In this document: positions 8,600-16,874 of the stretch, one piece after another | Position numbering within the stretch: position 1 is the first letter of the stretch | How the letters are laid out: each line of letters begins with the position of its first letter | NCBI GenBank assembly: GCA_039028695.1 | Contig: JBCCHN010000045.1 | Location: 1 to 34,123, forward strand | Length of the DNA stretch: 34,123 nt | Source: JANQKX01 sp039028695 | Lineage (GTDB): Bacteria; Pseudomonadota; Alphaproteobacteria; Kiloniellales; Kiloniellaceae | Direction: 5' to 3' | Notes under the pieces: generated by a model | What the model was told of the DNA's origin: nothing | Seen by the model: only the letters and a program-made list of their open reading frames with translations | Database searches by the model: none | Made by a program: the position numbers and the translations under genes

Positions 8600-8774
8600 G
8601 AGCGACGCAATCAACCCACCAGCAGGCCGGCATAGGTTAGGGAGTTCCGCCACTCGCCGATCAGCGGATCCTTCTTACCCAATAGGATAGTCTTAACCCC
8701 GTGACCAGCCGCAAGTATGTGGTCCGATTTAAAATGTTGGTGCAAGATTGGATTGGCGCCACCGCCTCACAGGA

Positions 8775-9641
8775 TCAAGCGCTCATTCGTTCGGCAATGG
8801 CGACAATGCGGTACATGTCGCGCAGCACCGGCTTTTCTATCAGCTTGCCGTCGACAACGACAAGGCCGGTATTCGCCGCTTCGAATTCGGAAATGATGCG
8901 GCGCGCCCGATCAATCTGGTCCCGCGAGGGCGTGAACACTTGGTTGAGCACGGCGATCTGCTTTGGATGCACCGAGCCCTTTCCGGCAAAGCCCAAATCG
9001 CGGGCCTGTTCGGCGGCAATGCGCATTCCATCCAGATCCTCGAGATCAAGAAAAGGCACGTCAATGGCATCCAGGCCGGCGCTCGCTGCCGCATGCACGA
9101 CGCGGCTCCGGGCATAAAGCAAGGGTTCCCAGGCGTTGCGGCAACGCAGTTCGGCCGCCATATCCACACCTCCGAAGAACAGCGCATCAATGCGGGTCGA
9201 ACAGCGAGCGATGTCGTGGGCAGCCTCGAGACCGGCGTTGGTTTCGATAATCACGTGAAGACGCGTTTTATGCCCGGCTTCGGTGAGAAGTTGATCAAGA
9301 ATTATGACTTCGTCCGGCGTGCGGACCTTCGGCATCATCAGCGCGGGCGGCGGGGTTGGCGTCGCCAAAATAGCTTGGATGTCGTCAATGCCAAAACGCT
9401 CGCGCAGGGAGTTGATGCGCAGAATGCACTCGACCCTTCCATCGGCTGGCGATGCCTCAAAGAGCGCCAGCGCGAGTCGTCTCGCCTCCGCCTTGTCTTT
9501 AGGCGCAATGCCGTCTTCAAGTTCCACACAGACGATATCGGCGCCCGACGCCAAGGCCTTTGGGAACATGTCAGGCCGCAAGCCCGGGGTAAAGATAAAG
9601 GACCTGCGGGGCCGTGGTGCCCGATCACCGGGCGCTGTCAT
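8775..9641 (-). CDS. CitE-like CoA-ester lyase (HpcH/HpaI aldolase superfamily)
   Basis: This 288-residue TIM-barrel enzyme belongs to the CitE / malyl-CoA / citramalyl-CoA lyase group, which makes or breaks a C-C bond next to a CoA thioester using Mg2+. Family landmarks are RRSFIFTPG at the start, VELEDGIAPKDKAEAR, Arg75 in LRINS, Glu133 in VIIETNAGLEA, Asp160 in FGGVDMAAEL, and GFAGKGSVHPKQI. The Arg/Glu/Asp set is the substrate and metal site. It overlaps the end of the demethylase gene by 4 nt and is the last gene of the three-gene operon. The exact acyl-CoA substrate cannot be read from sequence. It does not carry the acyl-carrier context of citrate lyase, as citD and citF are absent. 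Confidence 0.88.
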   Translation of the reverse strand: MTAPGDRAPRPRRSFIFTPGLRPDMFPKALASGADIVCVELEDGIAPKDKAEARRLALALFEASPADGRVECILRINSLRERFGIDDIQAILATPTPPPALMMPKVRTPDEVIILDQLLTEAGHKTRLHVIIETNAGLEAAHDIARCSTRIDALFFGGVDMAAELRCRNAWEPLLYARSRVVHAAASAGLDAIDVPFLDLEDLDGMRIAAEQARDLGFAGKGSVHPKQIAVLNQVFTPSRDQIDRARRIISEFEAANTGLVVVDGKLIEKPVLRDMYRIVAIAERMSA

Positions 9642-10870
9642 AGAACTTGCCTTTTCTCAAGGGACAATTCCGCGCCCACACGATCCTGCGGGTTTGCGGG
9701 TCTCTTGGGAATTGAGCGGTCGTACCCACGCGCGATCTTCCTCTCGCGGTCGAAGAACGGCAATTCCACAACCTCACCGTCGTGTAAACTGCCGTCGGGC
9801 AGACGCAAGGTCAGGGTGCGATTTAGCCACTCACCTGGAGCCTTGAATACGACATAGCCAATTCCGAGCTGCAGAGTAGGAGACGGCACACCGGCGGTGA
9901 TCCGGCCAACTTTTTTATCTCCATCCAGCACAGCGCTACCGGCGCAGGGCGTTGCGGTCTTGCAGGTCAATCCGAAAAGGCAAGATCGCCTGTCCTTATC
10001 CAGCAATGCGCCTCTGCCAACGAAATCATCTTTGTCCATATCCACAAATGGCGCCAATCCTGCCTCAAAGGGTGTCATCGTGGGGTCCATGTCCGTTAGA
10101 TTGCCAAGGATGCCCCCCTCAATCCGCCGTATTGTCATCGCGCGGGTAGAGGAAAACTCCATTCCATAGGGTTCACCACAAGCCATGAGATGGTCCCAAA
10201 GGGCAAGATGGTCCGTCTTGGCCCCGTCGCAGTAAATCTCGAAACCCAGTTCGTTCGTGAAGCCGGTTCGCGATACGTAAAGCCTTTGTCCGCCCAGATC
10301 GAAGTAACCGGATCGAAAGTACTTCATGCCTTCGTCGATCGCACCGTTCGATGCATCGCGCATGATGTCAATTGAGGCCGGCCCCTGTATCTGCAAGACA
10401 CGGCTTTGAGGATCGGCAATAGTCACATCGAAGCCATCAGAATGGGCAACCAGCCAAGTCTCGAAAGGCCCATCGGCTTGGACATACCAGAAACGGTCCG
10501 CCCCGAGCCGGAAGACGACACCGTCCATGAACACACCGCCTTGCGGCGTGCAGGCGACGGCATAGTAACCGCGCCCCTCTTTCATCGTCGCGACCTTGCG
10601 ACTAAGAACCTTCTCAAGGAACGGCACGGCATCGGGCCCAGAGATCTCGATTGGTTTTTCAGGGACATCGAAGATCAACGCCTTTTGACGCAGACGCCAA
10701 TAGGTCTCGACCGGGTCCTCACCCATGAATATAGCAAAAAATCTGCCGGCATAAACGCCCCGGATCATATTGGGGTCATCGGTACGCGAAATAAAGGGAG
10801 ACTCTTCAAACCTTCGCGCACTGACAGAAACGTTGTTTTCCAGATCGGTCGCCTCTTGCAGATTGCTCAT
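9638..10870 (-). CDS. GcvT-family folate-dependent methyltransferase/demethylase, DmdA-like
   Basis: This 410-residue protein has the GcvT aminomethyltransferase fold. The N-terminal half runs from FEESPF..R through LIFDVPEKPIEISGPDAVPFLEKVLSR, GYYAVACTPQGG.FMDGVVFRL and YVSRTGFTNELGFEIYC. The C-terminal barrel contains PFVDMDKDDFVGR.ALL and GRITAGVPSPTL. The opening R.SPF segment and the DMDK.DFVG sequence resemble stand-alone demethylases such as DmdA (DMSP demethylase) more than the glycine-cleavage T protein, and no gcvH or gcvP is near. The predicted role is transfer of a methyl group from a methylated sulfur, nitrogen or oxygen compound to tetrahydrofolate. It lies 5 bp after the molybdoenzyme gene and overlaps the lyase. 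DmdA identity is a hypothesis. LigM-like or dimethylglycine-type activity is also possible. Confidence 0.85.
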   Translation of the reverse strand: MSNLQEATDLENNVSVSARRFEESPFISRTDDPNMIRGVYAGRFFAIFMGEDPVETYWRLRQKALIFDVPEKPIEISGPDAVPFLEKVLSRKVATMKEGRGYYAVACTPQGGVFMDGVVFRLGADRFWYVQADGPFETWLVAHSDGFDVTIADPQSRVLQIQGPASIDIMRDASNGAIDEGMKYFRSGYFDLGGQRLYVSRTGFTNELGFEIYCDGAKTDHLALWDHLMACGEPYGMEFSSTRAMTIRRIEGGILGNLTDMDPTMTPFEAGLAPFVDMDKDDFVGRGALLDKDRRSCLFGLTCKTATPCAGSAVLDGDKKVGRITAGVPSPTLQLGIGYVVFKAPGEWLNRTLTLRLPDGSLHDGEVVELPFFDRERKIARGYDRSIPKRPANPQDRVGAELSLEKRQVL

Positions 10871-10875
10871 AATGC

Positions 10876-13209
10876 CTACTCTTGACTTACGGTTTCGGGA
10901 AGGAGCCTATGCTTAGAAAAGTCCGGTGGACTGTGAGCCGTGATGGGAGGCGGAGGGGCCTCTAACCTCTCAACCTGGACCATACAGGTATGAGCGCTGC
11001 TTCCCTGTCCAATTCGCGAAGTCCCAATATCACGAGTCAAGATGTTCGGGTTGCCATGCTGGTCGATGCCGCTTTCATCGGGCTTGTACCAGGCGCCGGT
11101 TGACATGGCGACGACGCCTTCCAGGATATCGTCACTGAGGCTTACTCTCGCGTAACAGGAGCCGCGATCATTGTAGACGCGAACGATGTCTCCGCCGGTC
11201 ACCCCCCTCTTATTGGCATCGGCGCTGCAGATGATAAGCGGCATGGGGCGTGCGCCCGGAGCATCGGCCAGAGCAGATTCCAACTGGCTATGCAATTTGT
11301 CCGCCGGCTGTGGTGACACAAGATGCAGCAAGCGCCGTTCTTTCTTCGGGGAACCAAGCCACTCGTCAGGCTCTCGCCATACGGGGTGACCTGGCGCTTC
11401 GTCGTAACCGAATCCGTCAATCGTCTCCGAGAAAATCTCGATCTTGCCAGACGGCGTGGCAAGGGGTGCAGCGGTCGGGTCCTCCCGAAAGGCGGCGAAG
11501 GGTACAGAGGCATGATCGGCGCCTGTAATGGGAAGCTCCACCCAGTTCCGGTCCTTAAATTCGTTGTAGGCGGGTATCTCCAAGCCGCCCGCCGAGATTC
11601 CTTGGCGAAATCGATCATAGAGATGACAGAGCCACCCTTCCGCGTCGCGGCCTTCGGTAAAGGTTTCGCGACACCCCAGACGTTCGGCTAAGTCAGAAAA
11701 GATGCCATAATCGTCACGTGCTTCGCCGATCGGATCGACCAATTTTGGCATATGAAAGAGGAACGGATCGCTGGGTGATCGACCAATGTCCTCACGCTCG
11801 AAAGGCGTCGTCGCCGGCAAGACGATGTCCGCGCGCCTTGCGGTCGCCGTCCACCAGGGCTCATGAACAATGATCGTTTCCGGCTGCTTCCAGGCTTGAT
11901 TCAGTCGGTTCAGGTCTTGGTGATGATGAAACGGATTACCGCCGCACCAATATATCAGTCGGATATCGGGGAAGACCCGGCGTTCACCATCGAATTCGTA
12001 TGACCCACCCGGATTGAGCAACATATCCGCGATGCGAGCGACCGGAATGAAATCTTCGATGGGATTATTGCCTTGCGGAAGACGCAATCCATCTAGCCGC
12101 TTGATTGGAACGCCGACACCGCCGATGGCGCCGTAGCCATATCCTATGCCGCCACCGGGTAAGCCGATCTGACCCAGCATGGCCGCCAATGTTGCCGCCA
12201 TCCAGTAGGGCTGCTCGCCATTTTGGCCCCTTTGCAGCGACCAAGCGACGGTTATAAGCGTGCGGCTTCGAGCCATTCTGCGGGCTAGATCGCGAATTGC
12301 TTCAGGTGAGATTCCGCACAGCCTCGCCGCCCACTCCGGCGTCTTTGCCGTACCGTCCTCGCGCCCGGTCAGGTAATCGCGAAAGACATCGTAACCGACC
12401 GCATGACTGCGCAGGAACCGCCGGTCGCACAAATCCTCCGTCTCAATGACATAGGCCAGCGCCATCATCAACGCCGTGTCGCTACCGGGAATAACGGGCA
12501 TCCAGGCCGAAGCTGGCGGCGCGTCGCCGCGTTGCGGACTGATGTTCACAAGCCCCATGCCTTGGGCCGCGAATTTCTCCAGCCAGTTGGTCGTCTCGTG
12601 CCGGGTCACGCCGCCCATACTCACTTGTGAGTTTTTGGGATTGATACCGCCAAACATGACCAGCAATTCAGTGTGATCGGCGATCATCGGCCAACTGTTC
12701 TGATACCCCCAGGTGAATTTTAGAAAATGCATCCCAAAAACATGAGGGATAATGGCTTGCGCGGCAGCCGTACTATAGCTCGCGCGGGATGCAACGTATC
12801 CACCCATGGCGTTCAAGAAGCGGTGGACCTGGCTAAGGGCGTGGTGGAACCGGCCGGCGCTGGCCCATCCGTAAGAACCGCCAAATATAGCACCGTTACC
12901 GTATCCGCGCCGAACCCGGTCAATCTCGGCCGCGGTGATATCGATCGCTTCGTCCCAGGGCAGTTCGACGAAGGCATCCTCACCCCGCTTTGAGCGATCA
13001 CGATCCGGGCCACCCTTCAACCAGCCGCGCCGGAACGAGGGTCTGGCGACGCGCGTTTGATGATGAACAGCCGCTGGCACGGCATGGGGGATGGCAGATG
13101 GCGTCGGGTCCGCATCGAATGCCCTGACACCGATTATCTGGTTATTCTCGGTGGTAACCTCGAAGGCACCCCAGTGACTTGTCGTCACTCTCGACTGTCT
13201 TACGCTCAT
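10876..13209 (-). CDS. DMSO/biotin-sulfoxide reductase-type molybdopterin enzyme (BisC/DMSOR subfamily)
   Basis: This 777-residue bis-MGD molybdoenzyme has no N-terminal cysteine motif for an iron-sulfur cluster and no Tat signal, so it is a soluble cytoplasmic enzyme of the BisC/TorZ kind. Tyr113 and Trp115 lie in GGSYGWASAGR, and Ser146 in YSTAAAQ is the expected molybdenum ligand. The 33-residue spacing from Tyr to Ser matches Tyr114/Ser147 of DMSO reductase. The Tyr is characteristic of sulfoxide reductases and is absent from TorA-type TMAO reductases. Other family segments are YWCGGNPFHHHQDLN, EPWWTATARRADIVLPATTPFEREDI and HGNPNILTRDIGTS. GAGG precedes the ATG at 13209. No membrane or cytochrome partner gene is nearby, so the electron donor is unknown. 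Confidence 0.9.
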   Translation of the reverse strand: MSVRQSRVTTSHWGAFEVTTENNQIIGVRAFDADPTPSAIPHAVPAAVHHQTRVARPSFRRGWLKGGPDRDRSKRGEDAFVELPWDEAIDITAAEIDRVRRGYGNGAIFGGSYGWASAGRFHHALSQVHRFLNAMGGYVASRASYSTAAAQAIIPHVFGMHFLKFTWGYQNSWPMIADHTELLVMFGGINPKNSQVSMGGVTRHETTNWLEKFAAQGMGLVNISPQRGDAPPASAWMPVIPGSDTALMMALAYVIETEDLCDRRFLRSHAVGYDVFRDYLTGREDGTAKTPEWAARLCGISPEAIRDLARRMARSRTLITVAWSLQRGQNGEQPYWMAATLAAMLGQIGLPGGGIGYGYGAIGGVGVPIKRLDGLRLPQGNNPIEDFIPVARIADMLLNPGGSYEFDGERRVFPDIRLIYWCGGNPFHHHQDLNRLNQAWKQPETIIVHEPWWTATARRADIVLPATTPFEREDIGRSPSDPFLFHMPKLVDPIGEARDDYGIFSDLAERLGCRETFTEGRDAEGWLCHLYDRFRQGISAGGLEIPAYNEFKDRNWVELPITGADHASVPFAAFREDPTAAPLATPSGKIEIFSETIDGFGYDEAPGHPVWREPDEWLGSPKKERRLLHLVSPQPADKLHSQLESALADAPGARPMPLIICSADANKRGVTGGDIVRVYNDRGSCYARVSLSDDILEGVVAMSTGAWYKPDESGIDQHGNPNILTRDIGTSRIGQGSSAHTCMVQVERLEAPPPPITAHSPPDFSKHRLLPETVSQE

Positions 13210-13382
13210 TAAAATGCCTCACTCAAGACCGATCAGCGCCAAATCCATGATCCAGGTGGAAGGTTAGTCGATTCTGGATCTCTGGTCTATTGGAACAAAA
13301 GCCTTTGGTGCCGGCGGCGAGCAGACTGGCGGTCAATGGGCCAGTGCCGAGCGTGCGCGACGCGAAAAATTCCCGGTAAAGC

Positions 13383-14201
13383 TCAGTCAGCCTTTTTGAA
13401 GTGAGGTATCGGCGTCAGACGAAAATCCTTGTACTTAGGATCGCTGCTCAAGGCCGCCTCGGTAAACTTAGTTGCCAGCTTATAGGTATCCCACTGCAAA
13501 AGTTCGGCGTCTTGGCCAGCTTCTTTCAGCTCTCGCGCGTTTTGCTTAACCAACAGGTCCAAGGACGAGATTGTTGGATCGCGCCCATCTGCCATATTTC
13601 CAATGATGGTAAGAGAGTCGGAAATTACAGGCTTATAGCTTTCAGATATCAACGATCCTGGGCCGAGCAGATTGGTCGAATCAAGCAGCGACAAGGCATC
13701 GAAGGCCACCTTTGAGGTATCCACTAAACAGGAGAGTGTGGACACATCCGGATCGTCCCAGCTTTGGATTACGTTATGAGCGTCGTAGGCGAGCCAGCAA
13801 CCCTTGACAACCGATTTGGCTACGTCATTTGGCCAGATATGAGACACGACAAAATTTGAGACAGCACGGGTCAGACCGATTACCGTCTCAATATCCTGAT
13901 CGGTGAAGCCCGGGGTCGGTTGTTTGGTATGAATTGAGAGCGGCGCTGGAGGAGTCAGCGCGAATTTCGCCAAGGGATATTGCTCAAATAAAGCTTCTCT
14001 TTTTTTGAGACCTTGCACTAAGCTCTCTTCGGGCACAGCAACGGTGATCCTATCAGGCGGCGGAACACCCAGACGCTTGGATATTTCCTGCGCCCTTTCC
14101 GGGCTGAGAAAACCTGTATTGACGATTACTCCGGCGACGGTCTTGTCATTCGTTTTTGATGAAGACGCACCAATCCCATGCATAGCTGATTTGACTTCCA
14201 T
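13383..14201 (-). CDS. Hypothetical protein, 272 residues, family not recognised
   Basis: The frame is open from 14261, but a strong ribosome-binding site (AGGGAGGG) about 8 nt before the ATG at 14201 makes that the likely start. The product has no signal peptide, no clear membrane helix and no cofactor motif I can name. It contains a Ser/Asn/Thr-rich N-terminus, a segment PERAQEISKRLGVPPPDRITVAVPEE that looks helical and soluble, and a central region with IWPNDVAKSVVKGCWLAYDAHN. It lies 170 bp upstream of the molybdoenzyme operon on the same strand and could be co-transcribed, but nothing in the sequence ties its function to it. Codon use looks like a real gene. The function is unknown. Confidence 0.6.
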   Translation of the reverse strand: MEVKSAMHGIGASSSKTNDKTVAGVIVNTGFLSPERAQEISKRLGVPPPDRITVAVPEESLVQGLKKREALFEQYPLAKFALTPPAPLSIHTKQPTPGFTDQDIETVIGLTRAVSNFVVSHIWPNDVAKSVVKGCWLAYDAHNVIQSWDDPDVSTLSCLVDTSKVAFDALSLLDSTNLLGPGSLISESYKPVISDSLTIIGNMADGRDPTISSLDLLVKQNARELKEAGQDAELLQWDTYKLATKFTEAALSSDPKYKDFRLTPIPHFKKAD

Positions 14202-14261
14202 AGGTCTCGCCCTCCCTCTGCCTGCGAGGGCAACTTTATCAACAATCCAGGGAAAATCCAC

Positions 14262-14621
14262 CTCAACAGAACTGAATGAGGCCTGCCGAACGCCTCAAAT
14301 AGCCCCAAGGACCGGGCACCATTCTGAGCTTTCCAGTCATTGAGAGCCAGTGTCTAGACCTTCACCGCAGCGAACCGTCGCGGGCACCCTAGCAGAGCTG
14401 TAAAACGCTCCCTGGTAATCGGCTCAGCAAAGGTCAAAATCAACTGGGAGCCGGCCCCGTCGTCACCGCGAGTTTCGCAACGAGCTTGCCCTCACCGTCG
14501 AGGCCGAAAAATAGGGTGGATACCAAGAAAATTATCAGATGGGGAGCTGGGCGCTGCTGGTCATCGAAGTATCGTTCTCCAATACAGATGATGCAGCGCC
14601 CAAATCGTGGCGAACCGATTC
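14262..14621. other. Intergenic region with possible gene remnants
   Basis: About 360 bp without an intact gene. On the minus strand an open frame without a normal start codon runs from roughly 14640 to a TGA at 14442-14440. Its last part (FFGLDGEGKLVAKLAVTT) has GC-rich third positions like a coding sequence. A second frame continues nearby (SQLILTFAEPITRERF) to a TAG near 14357. This could be a frameshifted, decayed gene, possibly of transposase origin, but the evidence is weak. Confidence 0.3.
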
Positions 14622-15404
14622 TCAGCCTGCCCGTCTGCAGCTTCGATAGGCCCGAAAGTCATTATAGTTTTTCTTGGCAGGGACAACTTTTATACGGTTG
14701 CCAAAAGAGCCAAAATCAGACGCCAGTTCGTTCACGCCATTCTCAGCGTCAAAATAGGCCGTGCCCACCTTTCCAGTATCGATTCTGTCTTGCGTGGTTT
14801 TGGTCAAAAAGGCAACGTCCTCATGAGAACTGAAGCCAATTGGAAAGCCAAATTCACCTTCACCAGGTGCACCGTTTTCAAGGTCCCAATCGTCGACATG
14901 CAGGTGGGGCACCTTGTCATCACCGGGCCTGGACCAAAAGGCCAAACCAATCTGTGAACCAGGAGTACCGCGGAGATCAGGGTCTCCTTCGCCCATCAAG
15001 AAACCATTTCTAAAGCGTCGATTGTCATCGTCCACATTCCAAGTGCCGTCTTGCAAGATTTCTTTCGTCAGCGTGTCGAAGGCAAAGTTAAATGTTGGGT
15101 AAAGGCTTTTGTCGTGGTTGTTTTTATAAGTGCGCAGGTGATTGCCATGTGGGTCAAAGAAAGACACCCTGAATGACAAAAGGTCGTCTTCTCGGATAAT
15201 GCCGTTATCGGCCGCACCATTTTTATGAAAGCTGAATCGGCCGTTTACGAGAAAGCCGGCGATTTGACCACCCCAGTAGAATTCGTAGGCAGCCACCACA
15301 CAAGCACGATGGCTCGCCTGCGCCGCGTTCGTGCTCACGCCCAATAGAGCCAACGAAGCAAAACAACCGGCAAGCAGTCTTTTGAGCTGTAACAACCTCA
15401 TCAT
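14622..15404 (-). CDS. Secreted protein of unknown function, putatively iron-regulated
   Basis: AGGAG at 15414-15410 lies 5 nt before the ATG at 15404, so this start is preferred over the frame opening at 15461. The product has 260 residues. It begins with a clear Sec signal (MMRLLQLKRLLAGCFASLALLG...AQAS) and continues as a beta-rich exported domain with GGQIAGFLVNGRFSFH, REDDLLSFRVSFFDPHGNHL and WNVDDDNRRFRNGFL. This pattern resembles exported proteins often annotated as PEP-CTERM-like, but no C-terminal sorting signal is present, so it is probably periplasmic or released. Its promoter carries a Fur-like box (15546-15564), so expression is likely raised under low iron. The biochemical role is unknown. 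Confidence 0.75.
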   Translation of the reverse strand: MMRLLQLKRLLAGCFASLALLGVSTNAAQASHRACVVAAYEFYWGGQIAGFLVNGRFSFHKNGAADNGIIREDDLLSFRVSFFDPHGNHLRTYKNNHDKSLYPTFNFAFDTLTKEILQDGTWNVDDDNRRFRNGFLMGEGDPDLRGTPGSQIGLAFWSRPGDDKVPHLHVDDWDLENGAPGEGEFGFPIGFSSHEDVAFLTKTTQDRIDTGKVGTAYFDAENGVNELASDFGSFGNRIKVVPAKKNYNDFRAYRSCRRAG

Positions 15405-15537
15405 TCGATCTCCTTGGCATTTTGGTTTTTGTCCTTGGCTCCGGTTCCTCCAATCGGCCACGCTAACCGCTGATTCCGCGAGCGAAACCAGCCATGGCAG
15501 GGATCAGGAGACGGTTCGAAGTCCAAATAATAGAATA

Positions 15538-15566
15538 ATCTTATTGAGAATGCGAATCATTCGCAA
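15538..15566 (-). promoter_or_regulatory. Sigma-70-like promoter overlapped by a Fur-box-like operator
   Basis: On the minus strand TTGCGA (15566-15561) and TAAGAT (15543-15538) are separated by exactly 17 bp, pointing at the secreted-protein gene that starts at 15404. The 19-bp sequence GAGAATGCGAATCATTCGC (plus strand, 15546-15564) matches the classic Fur consensus at 14 of 19 positions and contains a perfect GCGAAT-C-ATTCGC 6-1-6 inverted repeat. It covers the spacer and part of the -35, the usual arrangement for repression by iron-loaded Fur. Confidence 0.65.
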
Positions 15567-15627
15567 TAAGAAAATGACAGATAAGGTGCCCAAGCCAGTT
15601 CGTTTAAAATCCTTTAGGGTAGGCTGG

Positions 15628-15683
15628 CGCCTCGATTCCGACGCCTCAATACCGGCGCCTCAATACCGGCGCCTCGATACCGC
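15628..15683. repeat. Four tandem copies of a 14-bp repeat
   Basis: CGCCTCGATTCCGA, CGCCTCAATACCGG, CGCCTCAATACCGG and CGCCTCGATACCGC follow one another without gaps. The two inner copies are identical. The unit length is not a multiple of three and no supported gene covers it, so it is probably a non-coding minisatellite-like array or a cluster of protein-binding sites. Confidence 0.85.
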
Positions 15684-15696
15684 TCAGAAAGCATAG

Positions 15697-16046
15697 GGTT
15701 TTTGCCTGCCCTTAGGTTTGACGCAACGGCAAACCCTTTGGCGCGAAAAGCCACCATAAACTTGTGTGCGAATTCAATGAACCTTTCAGAGGGTCAGGGA
15801 TGATTCTGCTTTTGCGGTCAATTAAACCAGCCGGGCGTAACTTGTCGGTCGCGCGCGGCAAAAAAAGCCTTACTTCACTTACTCAAAAGATCGCCGCACT
15901 CAAATAGGTCGCCCGGACTCAGACAATCACCGTCACCACTGGCCAGCTATTAACCCAGCCTTCAATTAGGCCCTCAACGGAGTTGGTAACAGTCGTCTGC
16001 GGCACAGATGAAAAGGCATTTGGCAAAAAAATTCTACACGGCACGC
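15697..16046. other. Intergenic region without supported genes
   Basis: About 350 bp after the repeat array. Short minus-strand frames are open here (for example ending near 15919), but they show no start signals and no recognisable motifs. I see no clear terminator for the amidohydrolase operon that ends at 16047. Confidence 0.4.
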
Positions 16047-16874
16047 CTATCCCCAGAGGCGTGGTTTTCCCCTTTGTTCGATTATAGTCAGGACCTTGGT
16101 GAGAAGGTCGCTCCACTCAGAAACGCCCGCCTGATTGTGTATGTGGTCGTTGCGAATTTCCAACAGCAAGTTGGGGATGCCACGGCGCTCCCCGTGAATC
16201 GGAATGGTGTAGTCGCTGTGGTCGTTTACGGCATAGGGCTGGTTGTGGGCTACGTTCAGGCCGCAATTCAGATCCGCCAGTGCCCGATCCATCAAATCCG
16301 CCAAGCGCCGATCCCGGTTATACAACAGCCCCAGATCCCAGGGCCGTTCTTTACCGTCACTCGTCAGGGCCGGTGTAAAGCTGTGCAAGGCGATGAGCGC
16401 CGTGGGTTTGCGACCGGACAACCGCGCCTCAAGGATCGCATCCACCTGATCATGAAAAGGTTGGTGGATCTCCTGGCGCCGAGAGGCGCGTTCCGCCTCG
16501 TCGATCCCGGCGTTTCCGGGAATTTCTGTCCCGTCGCTTGACCGAAGCATCGCCTCAGCCGATAGGGGTGGGCGATTGCAATCGATGACAAGCCGGGAAT
16601 AGGTCTGTGACACCAACACGGCATCCATGGCGCGGGCAATGGCGCGGGCAGTCCCGAGCGCGCCGATGTCCCAGCCAATATGACGACGGAGATCCCTATC
16701 GGACAGGCCGAGACTTGCAAGTTTTTCCGGCACCTGGCAACCGGCATGTTCACAGGTCAGAACAAAGGGCGAATTTCCATCTTTGTTGAGGACAACGACC
16801 GGGTCCGGGTCCCCCGCGGACAACAATTGAACGTCACCACCCTCCTCGACTATGGTTATAGACTCCTTGGTCAT
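16047..16874 (-). CDS. N-formylglutamate amidohydrolase family protein
   Basis: This 275-residue cytosolic hydrolase belongs to the family (PF05013-type) that removes the formyl group from N-formylglutamate in histidine degradation. Characteristic segments are VLTCEHAGCQVP, HIGWDIGALGTARAIARAMDA, YSRLVIDCNRP, the active-site-like ALIALHSFTP and LLLEIRNDHI. The start at 16874 overlaps the end of the LivH gene by 4 nt, so it is the last gene of the transporter operon. No hutH, hutU or hutI is near, so the enzyme is more likely to act on a formylated or glutamylated product of the transported compound. The glutamine-synthetase-like ligase on the other arm of the locus fits this. The substrate is inferred, not shown. 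Confidence 0.88.
   Translation of the reverse strand: MTKESITIVEEGGDVQLLSAGDPDPVVVLNKDGNSPFVLTCEHAGCQVPEKLASLGLSDRDLRRHIGWDIGALGTARAIARAMDAVLVSQTYSRLVIDCNRPPLSAEAMLRSSDGTEIPGNAGIDEAERASRRQEIHQPFHDQVDAILEARLSGRKPTALIALHSFTPALTSDGKERPWDLGLLYNRDRRLADLMDRALADLNCGLNVAHNQPYAVNDHSDYTIPIHGERRGIPNLLLEIRNDHIHNQAGVSEWSDLLTKVLTIIEQRGKPRLWG

Noticed and set aside
10876..13209. Reading the molybdoenzyme as a TorA-type TMAO reductase or formate dehydrogenase
   Set aside because: The DMSO-reductase Tyr is present (TorA lacks it), the ligand is Ser rather than Cys or Sec, and no iron-sulfur cysteines are present.
15574..15696. A 40-codon plus-strand ORF directly behind the Fur box
   Set aside because: It lacks a ribosome-binding site, its second half is the non-triplet 14-bp repeat array, and the promoter at the Fur box points the other way.
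15919..16116. A 65-codon minus-strand ORF after the amidohydrolase
   Set aside because: It overlaps the end of the amidohydrolase in another frame and has no start signal or family match that I can see.
16047..16874. Placing the amidohydrolase in a histidine-utilisation operon
   Set aside because: No hutH, hutU, hutI or hutF is present. The gene is instead coupled to the Liv-type transporter.
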